64,000 nucleotides of DNA from Myxocyprinus asiaticus (Eukaryota > Chordata > Actinopteri > Cypriniformes > Catostomidae), in assembly GCF_019703515.2 (NCBI RefSeq), contig NC_059385.1, positions 30,670,001 through 30,734,000 of the forward strand, read 5' to 3'. Positions 47,396 to 64,000 of the stretch are shown in pieces; position 1 is the first letter of the stretch, and every line of letters starts with the position of its first letter. A program made the position numbers and the translations under genes. Under the pieces are notes generated by a model. It made no database searches. It was given only the letters and a program-made list of their open reading frames with translations, and had not been told where the DNA came from.

Positions 47396-47874
47396 CAAAT
47401 GTATCAGGCCAAAGGCAAAAATTTAATAAAGATGTAATATTTGTCCACATATTTGTCCACGATTCTTAAATCTTCATTTCTTGCATGTCCATCATTGATG
47501 TCAATCTCCTAGATGCTTGTTCTTTAAACTTAACACATTTTATAACATATTTACACTACTTTTTTGCCAAATGTTTTACAAAATAATGGGAAACAAGGAA
47601 AAACATCCATTCCCACATTACAGATAATTACGTGTAGATACTTATCAAATAAGTGATCGTAACAAAGTAAAATAATGGTATTTTACTAAATTTCATGTAC
47701 AAAATCAAGCTTAAAAAATGCCAGTGTACAGAAAAATAAAGTCCACCTTTTTAAATAAAGATTGATGGAAAATCAGTTAAACGATTCGGCAGAGTGAATA
47801 GGCTACTTGCGTATTTAATTATCCTTCTCAATAACATATTGGAAAAATACTGTTATGACTTGTTCGCAAATTTT
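47396..47874. other. Intergenic, nothing recognised
   Basis: AT-rich sequence with no repeat ends or exons that I can identify. Confidence 0.4.
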
Positions 47875-48665
47875 GCGGTATCATTTAACATTAATGTTCC
47901 CTTTATTTTTTATAAAGGGATTAATTAATGACTTATAATTCATTTACAAATGCATTATAAATCATTTATATGCTGTTATAACAACATGCACAATATGGCT
48001 GCCTTTCATGCAGTACTTGCCAAATTGTGAGCCATTTTACATCAAATGTCATAAATGCTTAATAACATTTATTTAGCATTAGTTACCTAGGAAAATGTAC
48101 CTAAATGTAACGTAGACACATATAAAGCATTTATTAAAGAGTTGCCAACATTATAAAATTAAGGATGTTTTAATTGTAATCAGGCTTTATTGTATGAGAT
48201 ATGCTGTGAATGACACCAGAAGAACAAAAAAAAAAAAAAAAAAAAGAATAATGTTTTGCAGAGAACTTTAAGTAACTAGGACTAGGTAAGTCCACTCAGA
48301 ATAGCACCATTATTTTGGCATCAATGTGACAAGAAAAGTGACAACACAAATGAGACAAGACATTACAAAATTAATGTAAACACAAAGCGGACTGTAGCCA
48401 AATGACATAATACTTTTTTATTATCTCACTATAACATAGGGTTTTTGTATTTTTCATTAATATAAGTAGGAATAAGAGTATTTATTAAGCATTTATAACA
48501 CAATGCTAACTATTTGGCAAGCACTGCATAAAAGTGGTCCTTATTATTCATGTTGTTATAACACCTATTGATGATTTATAACACATTTGTAAATTACTTA
48601 TTAGTCATTAATTACTCCCTTTATAAACCCTTAATAAATGAAACATTAAAAGTATTACCATTTTT
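47875..48665. repeat. Large fold-back MITE
   Basis: Inverted arms: TTTATAAAGGGATTAATTAA (about 47920) against TTAATTACTCCCTTTATAAA (about 48607), and TGCTGTTATAACAACATG against CATGTTGTTATAACACC. The spacer includes a 24-A run at 48227-48244. No coding. Confidence 0.65.
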
Positions 48666-49661
48666 ACATTATTGCTCAATGACTGTCTGTTTTGAGCCCT
48701 ATACATTATACACGCGCACAATCAGTCAGCCATCATATATAAAACAACACAAACATTACAGAAAACCTACATAATTTAATCAACCATCAAGTGTTCTTCC
48801 AAATTCACTACACTGCATCTGATGCTAACTTCAAGCCAAACACAGATGCCTTCAGCTGCAAACAACAATAACATCCTGGTCCTTCACACAAACATTTCCT
48901 GTCTTTTGTCAATGCAGAATGGGTCTGTTGCCTTTTACAAAAGCATTACTATGTTCGCAGGTCATCGATTTGGAATGAGCAAACAGATGTCTGGTCTTAA
49001 ATTTTACAAAGTCTTACAAACCCCCTCAAATCTTAAAGGTTATTAACTTGTGCTCTGCTTTTATTTGTCGTCATTAAAGGTTCTCTCACTTCTTATAAAT
49101 GGCAACAAACCTGTCCTAACAAAATACTCAAGAGATTGTGAATATTCTTACACAGTCATCTAAGCTCTAGTTTGAAATAGATTTAAACCACACTATCAGC
49201 AGTATCAGAGCTCCATACACACTGTCAGATTTTCCATTCTTTTTCCTAAAGTCCATTGCCACTCAATAATGTTTTAATTTCTGTGAAGTTTAACTCTTAG
49301 ATGCAATGTGATCCACACTGAGTAACTTAAGTCACCACATTAATGCCAAAAATCCTCAAAATCACTGTCACCAATCCTTGCACATTCCTCTTTGACTCCA
49401 AACGAATCAGTATAAAAGAAAAAGCAATAACTTGATAGTGGAAATGTAAAGCATTATAGTATCTCTGGTCTTCTTTGCTTGGGGCCCTCAAGAGAAAACT
49501 TTTTGTTTGAAAAAATATACCAGACAGTTTTTGAACCGGACATTCTGAACCTGCTTTTGGGGTTTGAATTCCCAATAAATACTAGTGCTTGTCCTGTTGC
49601 ACATTTTCCCTCTAAAATTTCTCTGTTTCTAAATATTTCCATCATCGAAGGAAAGTTTTGT
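48666..49661. other. 3' UTR or downstream region of the - strand gene
   Basis: Follows the stop codon at 49662-49664 in the direction of transcription (leftwards). A - strand AATAAA lies at about 49060-49065 and would give a 3' UTR of roughly 600 bases. No other gene is seen. Confidence 0.4.
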
Positions 49662-56719
<7,058 letters not shown>

Positions 56720-57366
56720 TTGAGCTGGGTTTTCATCCAAAATGATTCACATTTTTTAAGCGGATTTAGAAAAATTAGACTTAAGAAAATACGAATTGTT
56801 GCGTGTTTCCATCCACTACGTAATGCGCATTATCATGAGGGAGACGCCTCGTCATGATGGAGGAGCTGAATGACCTCTCCCTGCTTTGGGAGACACCGCA
56901 GAATAAGTGTAATATCTGATATAATGTGGGCTGAAATAGCTGCGATGCCCACACACCACCAGTCTCCACATACCCGGGAGCGCCAGCTCTCAAAACTGTT
57001 CTGGCAGATTGTGAGGACCCACTTTATCAACCAGCTGTGGGTTAATCACTTCAGAATGACAAGCGCTATGTTCAAAGAATTGTGTGCCAAAGTCGGACTT
57101 TTCATTGGGCTAGTCACATCAAACTTTCACACGCTCATAACACATGCACGAATGGTCAAAACACGTCATCGTTTTGCAAATAAACCGTTTCCATCACCTT
57201 AATGCGCTTTTTAACTCATGCGAAACTCTAGAAAATCCACCTAGCGTATTAAATTTTACATGAATTCTGAAAGTTTATTTGCATATCAAGCGTTTCCATT
57301 CAGGATTTCTTATGCGCAATTTCAAAATGCGCATAAAAATAGTTGGATGGAAACCAACCTACTGAG
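56720..57366 (+). mobile_element. Harbinger-like DNA transposon remnant
   Basis: Ends GAGCTGGGTTTTCATCCAA and TTGGATGGAAACCAACCTAC are inverted. The interior at about 56990-57110 encodes LWVNHFRMTSAMFKELCAKV, similar in style to the start of PIF/Harbinger (HARBI1-like) nucleases (FRMS..F..LC). There are stops around it and no catalytic domain remains. Confidence 0.5.
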
Positions 57367-57681
57367 AGCACAGGATAACATTACCAATACTAAGCCCTTT
57401 AGCGCTACTGCTCAAAACAAGCCAAAAATGGTCTCTGTGCCCTTGCATTTCACTCAGACACCATTAGACATAGTGCAGACATAAAAACTTCTCCAGTACT
57501 GAATATCATTATAAATGGACAATCTCTAAGACTGATAGCACACACTGTTTAATACAGTGCTGCTGTCCATGACATTTAGCAACATGCTAAATAATGATTT
57601 CCTTGGGACATACAAATAGAATTGAAACACTTGAAACATCCTTACTCCTAAACCAATAAAAGCTAATATACAGTATATATA

Positions 57682-58229
57682 CAGTTGAAGTCAGAAGTTT
57701 ACATACACTTTAGCCAAATACATTTAAACTCAGTTTTTCACAATTCCTGACATTTAATCATTGAAAACATTCCCTGTCTTAGGTCAGTTAGGATCACTAC
57801 TTTATTTTAATAATGTGAAATGTCAGAATAATAGTAGAGAGAATGATTTATTTCAGCTTTTATTTCTTTCATCACATTCCCACTCGATGGGTCAGAAGTT
57901 TACATACACTTTGTTAGTATTTGGTAGCATTGACTTTAAATTGTTTAATTTGGGTCAAACGTTTTGGGCCTTCCACATGCTTCTCACATAAGTTGCTGGA
58001 ATTTTGGCCCATTCCTCCAGACAGAACTGGAGTAACTGAGTCAGGTTTGTAGGCCTCCTTGCTCGCAAACGCTTTTTCAGTTCTGCCCACAAATTTTCTA
58101 TCGGATGGAGGTCAGGGCTTTGTGATGGCCACTCCAATACCTTGACTTTGTTCCCCTTAAGCCATTTTGCCACAACTTTGGAGAAATTCTTAGGGTCATT
58201 GTCCATTTGGAAGACCCATTTGCGACCGA
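57682..58229 (-). mobile_element. Sleeping Beauty-type element, 3' third only
   Basis: Starts CAGTTGAAGTCAGAAGTTTA after TA (57680-57681), includes both direct repeats of this side (second near 57895-57912), and the - strand C-terminus of the transposase. Homology ends at GCGACCGAG (58229-58230), where an L1 3' end starts. Confidence 0.85.
57975..58229 (-). pseudogene. Tc1 transposase C-terminal fragment
   Basis: Reads [20 protein letters not shown], then the [20 protein letters not shown] box and [19 protein letters not shown]. Second and third catalytic acidic residues are present, but everything before the GRKW segment is absent. DPKHT is changed to DPKNF. The frame runs past the L1 junction by accident. 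Confidence 0.8.
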
Positions 58230-58384
58230 GATTTTTGTCATTAACAATCTTTATTGATTCCAAACTCAGACTAAAACAAACAGCACATGCATACATGAAA
58301 TCAACTTTTATCAGTATATGCCAACCCCCCCCACACACACATCAGCCGACTTCCATCCCCTAAGAAATACCTGAATGCCAATCA

Positions 58385-59954
58385 TCATGCTGGTAAGGAC
58401 CCAGATTTTATATGTTTGTTCCTTATGTTAATACCCGCCCCATCACCCAAAATACAAAGTCTGGGGCAGAATAAAATCTGAGTGCTCAAGAACTCACAGA
58501 TAAAATTCTGAACCCTCAACCAAAACACTTGAATCTTAGTACAGAACCAAAAAAAAAACAAAAAAAAAACATGGGCTATGTCCCTGTTCTCCAACAGGCA
58601 TCGCCAGCAAGTAGGTGTGTCTTTAAAGCCAAGCCTATACAATCTAGAGGGAGTCCAATAAAAACGATGCAGAATCTTAAATTGAATGAGGTGCACCCTC
58701 GCATCCCTAGACATAGACTTGACATTTGTAAAAAATCCTGCCCCATTCTCCATCTTCCAGTACTAAATTCAAGTCTCTCTCCCATAACTTCTTAAGAGAT
58801 GTTAAAACCCCGTCCTCTAGACTCTGAATTAGCCAGGAATAGTACGCTGAATCTTCATGACCTTTTCTCAAGAGTGTCTGCCGCTTTAGGGGGCTGCACA
58901 CTACACCCAAAGGTGGTACAGAGTAGATGGCGCAGCTGTAAGTACCTGAAGAATGAGATCTTGGAATCCCAAAACGCTGTATTATATTCTCAAAGGATCT
59001 CAACGCTCCATCTTCATACAGGTCCAGCATAGCAACACCCTTCTCAATCCATTCTGTCCAGCAGAAAGGGGACTTGTTAATGCACAATTTAGGGTTCAAC
59101 CAAATACTTACGGCAACGTTCAGGTAAATGTCCGAATTGAACACGCGGGAAACTTTTGTCCACACTAAATGCATGTGCAAGATAACGGAATGTCTCTTTA
59201 CTTCTTCAGGCAGCTTGGTAGGAAGACTTTGCAATGGAAAGGTAGGGGCAAGGACCTCCTGTTCAATAAAGAGCCAGGGAGGGGCTCTCTCAGGTGGAAG
59301 CAACCAATGTGCCAAATGTCTGAGACATTTAGTAAAACAAAATCTTGGGGAGACCTAACCCACCTTTGTCAAATGGCCTATGTAACATACTGGAATGCAA
59401 CCGAGGGCGTTTACCATTCCAAATAAAGGATTTAGCTATACTATCAAATTGTTTAAAATAAAAGAGGGGAACTTCAATGGGGAGAGACTGTAGTAGGTAG
59501 TTGAATTTTGGAATACAATTAATTTAATCACTATGGCTGCCATCGCATCATTCAGGTGGATGCTGCACACTGGTGGTGGTTGAGGAGAGTCCCCCTATAC
59601 TATGTAAAGCGCTTTGAGTGCCTAGAAAAGCACTATATAAATGTAAAGAATTATTAATATTTTTATAACATTAATCTTCCCAGTCATAGATAAATGTATT
59701 GAAGCCCACTTTTCCACATCACTTGAAAACCTTTTTATTAAAGGGTCAAAATTAACTCTAACTAATTCACTCAAATTTGCTGAAACTAAAATGCCCAAAT
59801 ACTTAATGCCCTGTTTGGGCCACTGGAAGGTGCCCAGTTGAAAAGCCATTACAGGGCAATACACTGTCAGAGCTAAAGCTTCGGATTCAGACCAATTCAC
59901 TCTGTATCCTGAGAACTTAGAAAAGGAATTAATAATTCTGTGGAGGCAAGGCAT
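58385..59954 (-). pseudogene. L1 ORF2 C-terminal remnant
   Basis: Blocks on the - strand: 59954-59670 ([20 protein letters not shown] to INVIK), 59315-58707 ([20 protein letters not shown] to EDGEWGRIF), and 58753-58385 ([37 protein letters not shown]). The CxxC half of the zinc knuckle is kept, but the His/Cys half is lost to an expanded A/T run near 58540-58570. Confidence 0.78.
59522..59668 (+). repeat. SINE- or LINE-tail fragment inside L1 copy 3
   Basis: Contains TGTAAAGCGCTTTGAGTGCC and AAAAGCACTATATAAATGTA followed by an ATTATT tail, a motif frequent at the ends of fish interspersed repeats. It separates GGTTATAAA-type L1 sequence from its continuation, so it inserted after the L1 arrived. 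Confidence 0.55.
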
Positions 59955-59960
59955 AGATCA

Positions 59961-60286
59961 TCCTGGTTACTTTCGTAACCTCCGTTCCCTGATGGAGGGA
60001 ACGAGACATTGTGTCGATGTAGCGACACTAGGGGTCACTCTTGGGAGCCCCAAACACCTCTGCTTTTTTGAAAAAAGCCCAATGAGAATTGGCAAGTGGA
60101 ATTTGAATGCCACTCCCCTGGACATACGGGTATAAAAGGAGCTGGTATGCAACCACTCATTCAGGTTTTGTGCTGAGGAGCCGAGACCAGGTCCCGGCCA
60201 TTTCAGCGGGTAGTTCAGCGTTGGAGGGAACGACACAAAGTCTCGTTCCCTCCATCAGGGAACGGAGGTTACGAAAGTAACCAGGA
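59961..60286. repeat. Terminal inverted repeat of the DIRS-type element
   Basis: Arms 59961-60007 and 60240-60286 are perfect 47-bp complements (TCCTGGTTACTTTCGTAACC...). Next to them GTGTCGATGTAGCGACACTA (60012-60031) is repeated with one change after the second arm (GTGTCGATGTAGTGACACTA, 60316-60335). Confidence 0.85.
60131..60139 (+). promoter_or_regulatory. TATA-box-like element in the terminal repeat
   Basis: TATAAAAGG within GGGTATAAAAGGAGCTGG, reading + (into the element from its 3' end). A typical Pol II core promoter match in a terminal repeat; activity not shown. Confidence 0.45.
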
Positions 60287-60289
60287 CGT

Positions 60290-61021
60290 TCCCTATCTGT
60301 CACTCACTCGACGTTGTGTCGATGTAGTGACACTAGGGGTCCCTATACAAAATGCCACAACTATCTGAACTGTGTTACGTGAACTGGCGGTGTATGACGG
60401 GCAGACCGCTGTGTGCCTCGTAGCAAGTACACCAGGCCGTCACGTAACCTCCCCCGACACTCTTATGAGCGTCGAATGGTCCTTTGGGAACAAGTCGACT
60501 GCCCAACCAATAGGGACAGGCTAGCCCTGCCGAGGCCTCTTTCCCTCTCTTTTCTCCCCAAAAAGAGTGGAATTTGTTAACTGACTGGGAGCCATAAGTG
60601 TCTGCGTCGGGGGATGTCCCTCCCAAGGGGAAGACACCGCGGAGACCACACCCCGCCCAAAAAGAGTGTGGGGGGGGGGTTATTTTGAGTGGAATACATC
60701 ACATGGTCTTACCGAGTCTTGTCAGAAGTATGTCATGTGGAGAGGTCCCATGGTAGGTCCTACCCGAAGGGGAGGAGTTTCTACAGAGCATGGCGAACGG
60801 GGGCAGAGGGGCCTCTGCCCAAGGAAGACACAGTTTGCCGACAAGGAAATTATTTTGCGGAAGATATCATATGGGGTCGCCTTTGGGGAACCAGCATATG
60901 TGGAGCACCTACCTCATTACAGGGGTTCATTAGCGCATGTACTGGGCTGGTCAGCGAGTTTCTCTGCAAACTCAACTGCCAGAGGGCTAAGGAGGAATGT
61001 CATCCAGGGATCACAGTCATG
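60290..61021 (-). other. DIRS-type 3' non-coding region
   Basis: Joins the RT fragment to the terminal repeat. It includes a 9-G run at 60671-60679 and pairs of CCCCAAAG / CTTTGGGG-like blocks. No coding sequence is recognised on either strand; the + strand frames here have no similarity I can name. Confidence 0.5.
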
Positions 61022-61389
61022 AAGATGCGAGGGGATAAGGACAGGCCGAAGGGGAGGACCTTGTACTGGTACGCCTGGCCTTCAAAGGCAAACCGCAGGA
61101 AGGGTCTGTGTCGAGGTAAGACCGAAACGTGGATGTGCGCGTCCTTCAGGTCTACCGCCACGAACCAATCTTGATGCCGGTTGCTCGCTAGAATGCGTTT
61201 TTGTGTCAGCATCTTGAACAGGAGTCTGGGTGCACAGGGGCGGGGGGACCGCTGGTGGAGCGCCATACCAGCAAAGATGGGACGGTGGACGGAGGTCGTG
61301 ACGACGGCCGTGCACACTGGACATGTGACCCAGAGAACAAGAAAACTGCTCTTCTGTTGAATTTTTGGGTACCGCAGCCTCTTGGACAT
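61022..61389 (-). pseudogene. DIRS-type reverse transcriptase fragment
   Basis: Carries AVDLKDAHIHVSVLPRHRPF, in which the first catalytic aspartate (VDLKD) is present, and QYKVLPFGLSLSPRIF. The coding then stops at CCTGGATGA where the 3' non-coding sequence starts. The YLDDW-type second catalytic box is deleted. Confidence 0.75.
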
Positions 61390-61735
61390 GCGACGAAATT
61401 AAATGAAAATGAAACAAAAGATTCTCCTCCCGGCCCTCCACTGGGGGATGGAGTGGTCTGCTCACCAGCTCCAGAGAAGCGGGTCTCCTTGCCCCTGGGT
61501 CGCCTGTCTCAGGGGCGCTTCGAAGCCTTCCTCGTGTACTTAGCGGCCAGCCGTGAGTCGTGTGGCGTCTGCTTCCTGCGTTGGGCTCCACGCCGGGGCA
61601 GGGCCACGGGGGGGCGGACTGCGGCGGAGCCGGTGTTGTTGTTGCAGGAGGACGCCCTTGGCGATGAGCAGACAGGGTGCGGGGTCTTGAGCCTCGCCGG
61701 GGCAGGATGTGTTGTATGGCCTCTGTCTGCTGCTT

Positions 61736-62908
61736 CACCGCCGAGAACTGCTGGGCAAAGTCCTTGACGGTGTCGCCGAATAGGCCAACCTGGGAGATGG
61801 TGGCATCAAGGAACCATGCCTTGTCAGCCTCTCACATCTCAACCAAGTTGAGCCAAAGGTGGCGCTCCTGGACCACCAGGGTGGACATCGCCTGCCCGAG
61901 AGACCGCGCTGTGACCTTCGTTGCCCAGGAGCGAGGTCAGTCGCCGAGCACAATTCCTGCATCAATCCTGGGTCAGAACTACCCTCGTGCAGTTCTTTTA
62001 GCACCTTGGCTTGGTGTACTTGCAGGAGAGCCATGGCGTGCAGGGCGGAGGTGGCTTGTCCAGCGGCACCGTAGGCCTTAACCGTCAGGGATGACGTAAA
62101 TCTACGGGCCCTGGTAGGGAGCTTTGGTTGCCCATACCAGATTGCGGCGCTCTGCGGACACAAGTGCACCGTGAGTGCCTTATCCACCTGGGGGATCACC
62201 GAATACCCCCTGGCCGCTCCACCATCGAGGGTAGCGAGAGCGGGGGAGCTGAAAAACTGGGACCGGGCAGTAAAAGGTTCCTCCCATGATCTTGTCAGCT
62301 CCTCATGCACTTCCAGGAAGAATGGGGGGCAGGGTTCCACTCTAGCCTGACGCTCGCGGCCGCCCGGGAAAGCATGTCCATCATTTCCACGTCGGCCTGG
62401 GACAGGGCAACCATTCCTGAAGGAGGAAGCCCAGTCGAAGCCTCTGCGTCCGACTGGATGAGCCCGCTTTCCGATGCTGCGCTTGATAACTTGTCTTCTT
62501 CCCGGGCTCCGAACGAGAGGTTGAACTCACCCTGAGATGAGCCAGCGATCTCGTCCGAGTGCCCGACCGGGGCAAGTGAGCATGCTGGGGAATGGGAGGT
62601 CCGTGGGGGGATACTCGCTGGAGGTGGTCCCATTGAGGTCCCCAAATCGCCTCAGTGCTAACCGGCATGGCCTCATACCCGTAGGTAGAAGGACCGAGGC
62701 GGGGATCCGCTGGGGTGGCTTGCTTTCTTACGAATGCAAGCCGCGACCGCAACGTTGCCATGGTCATGTTCTCGCAATGAGGACAAGACCCATCCACGAA
62801 CGATGTCTCTGCATGGGCAGCACCCAGACACATAAGACAGCGATCGTGGCCATCAGAAGCGGAGAGATAACGACCGCAACCAGGAATAACACACAAACGG
62901 AAAGGCAT
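61736..62908 (-). pseudogene. DIRS-type gag-like protein, frameshifted
   Basis: ATG at 62908 (MPFRLCVIPGCGRYLSASDG) opens a frame with a cysteine/histidine cluster: CGRYLSASDGHDRCLMCLG and later CPHCENM, probably zinc-binding. A Pro/Ser-rich region follows. Near 62381-62340 the coding passes to another frame (EVHEELTRSWEEPFTARSQF, SVIPQVDKALTVHLCPQSAA, KAYGAAGQATSALHAMALLQ). That is the conserved gag core, ending near 61740. Antisense frames of similar length are shadows. Confidence 0.7.
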
Positions 62909-63018
62909 CTTTAAAAAGACGTTCCGTGTGTGCCGCTCTTTTAGAAAGAAAATATACTCTTTTAGAATATACTCTTTTAGTTGTTCTGCTGAAGCGCCCA
63001 GGGGCGTTCTCTGCACTC

Positions 63019-64000
63019 CAGTGAATATTTCTCTGGTTAGTTTTATTTTTGAAAGACAATTTCTAATAAGCCACATACAGAATTTTAAAGTTTTGGTTAC
63101 AAATAAGCTATTTAACATTCCCAACATTTTTGCACAGGGAATAAGATAGCGGGCATGCTGTCATACTATAGATGGGGTAAGTTGTCACATGGGAACCTGC
63201 AATTGAACGGCCTATTACAGACCTTTCAGCAAAATTGAAACAGGTCTTGAAAAATTAAGCAACACAAAACAATTAATGAAACAGCAAAAATGTAAAAGGT
63301 AACATTCAAAATATGAGGACAGCGGGTCTAAGTTGTGAAATTAAAAAAAAAATATACAAGCTATAGAAAGTCAAATTTTTGAAAAATCAAACTGTTTATT
63401 ATGTTCCCAGGAGTGATGGTTATCATGTTTTGGAAACGTAACAGACATTACAGCTGATTTTCTGTAAAGCTGCTTTGGAACAATGTGTATTAAGCACAAA
63501 TAAAAATGATTTGACTTGATTTGACTTTTATGTTACAATTTTCTTTTCTGCTTTGGCAAATAAAACCTCAATGTTCTCTCTTTGCACAGTCAAACAAACA
63601 AGTGATAGCCAGTGCTGAAGCATCTTACCAATCAGAAATTAGCATCATTATTTCTTATTCGAAGTAATGGCCAGCATCATCCAATCACTGCCAACCATGT
63701 TAAAATAAAATTTAGCATAATAAATTCTTAATCTATGTACAGTACTGATTACCATCACCATGTGTGCCAATCATGTTTGGAGTGTACGCTGCATAGGAAA
63801 GATATAGGATGCTACCTTGCTCCCTATTTAGTGAATTACTTAACCTCCAGTGTGCTGTCTGTCTGCACTGGTCTCGGAAAAGTTTGAAATGCACCTTATT
63901 TTTATCCTAACTCCATAAAGAGCCTCTGAAAGCAACATTTTCCAGCTTGTGGATGAACCCATTGATTCTCAGTGTGATAATGATGCACAGTGAATATAAG
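63019..64000. other. Flanking sequence with second arm of a direct repeat
   Basis: After the DIRS remnant the sequence is AT-rich. About 63565-63740 repeats 54165-54340 (TCTTTGCACAGTCAAACAAA, CCAGTGCTGAAGCATCTTAC). No exon or other element is recognised to the window end. Confidence 0.45.

Larger units (their letters stand above)
58230..59959 (-). mobile_element. L1/Tx1-type LINE, 5'-truncated, copy 3
   Basis: On the - strand from the 3' end (GGAATCAATAAAGATTGTTA, 58240-58260) back to the RT-C-terminal junction ATCTATGCCTTGCC (about 59950). Only the distal part of ORF2 is present. The sequence parallels 11595-13450 of copy 1. A short repeat (59522-59668) is inserted. Breakpoints touch the Tc1 fragment on one side and the DIRS terminal repeat on the other; no target duplication is visible. 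Confidence 0.82.
59960..63018 (-). mobile_element. DIRS-type retroelement, deletion derivative
   Basis: Coding sense is the - strand. From the right: leader and gag start (62908), gag (62908-61736), reverse transcriptase N-terminal part (61389-61022), then an abrupt join to the 3' non-coding region (61021-60290) and a terminal region with large inverted repeats (59960-60290). The RT text (WFVAVDLKDAHIHVSVLPRH, PFLRFAFEGQAYQYKVLPFG) is of the DIRS/Ngaro kind. RNase H, methyltransferase-like and tyrosine recombinase regions are absent. The left terminal repeat expected at the 63018 end is also not seen. Confidence 0.72.

Noticed and set aside
60666..62535. Several GC-rich + strand frames of 70-190 codons
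   Set aside because: Antisense shadows of the DIRS-type gag and pol remnant and its non-coding region; no recognisable motifs.

Overview
The window is vertebrate nuclear DNA, almost certainly from a teleost and probably a cyprinid-like fish. The evidence is interrupted genes with GT-AG introns, Tc1/mariner elements with the IR/DR ends of the Sleeping Beauty type, L1/Tx1 and L2/CR1 LINEs, a DIRS-type retroelement, many fold-back MITEs and tRNA-derived SINEs. Species is not determinable from sequence alone. There are no operons, CRISPR arrays or canonical RNA genes, and most of the 64 kb is transposon-derived.

Host genes. (1) The 3' half of a sorting nexin, best read as snx30, lies on the + strand in five exons (1784-1973, 2536-2735, 15048-15134, 17169-17321, 21487-21558). 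They encode the end of the PX/BAR protein through its stop codon; upstream exons are outside the window. (2) slc46a2, a major-facilitator solute carrier, lies convergently on the - strand (38528-39500, 33388-33471, 25443-25599); a short last exon was not found. SNX30 next to SLC46A2 is also the human 9q32 order, so the pair supports both names. (3) Terminal exons of an unrecognised - strand gene (55379-55569, a candidate 24-bp microexon 52734-52757, 49662-49793) encode a basic segment and end in a glutamate run.

Mobile DNA by region. Intron 2736-15047 of snx30 holds a broken L2/CR1-type LINE (3130-7245) and a full-length L1/Tx1 LINE (7621-13455) with a perfect 16-bp target duplication. Intron 17322-21486 holds a 1591-bp Sleeping Beauty-like Tc1 element and a hAT-like element. 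The slc46a2 introns hold a nest (26684-32773): a hAT-like element containing a Tc1 element with a nearly complete transposase and an L2-type LINE whose 5' half is inverted exactly as twin priming predicts. They also hold a decayed second L1 copy and several fold-back MITEs. Downstream of slc46a2's 5' end come another nested pair (Tc1 within Sleeping Beauty-like, 44480-47176), fold-back elements and a SINE inside a fold-back. The right end is a chain: Sleeping Beauty-like fragment, 5'-truncated L1, then a DIRS-type retroelement that kept its gag and 3' terminal region but lost most of pol and the recombinase.

I see no sign of an undescribed multi-gene system. The strongest points for a second look are the twin-priming LINE, the nested insertions, the DIRS deletion derivative, a four-unit interferon-response-like repeat upstream of slc46a2, and the candidate microexon.
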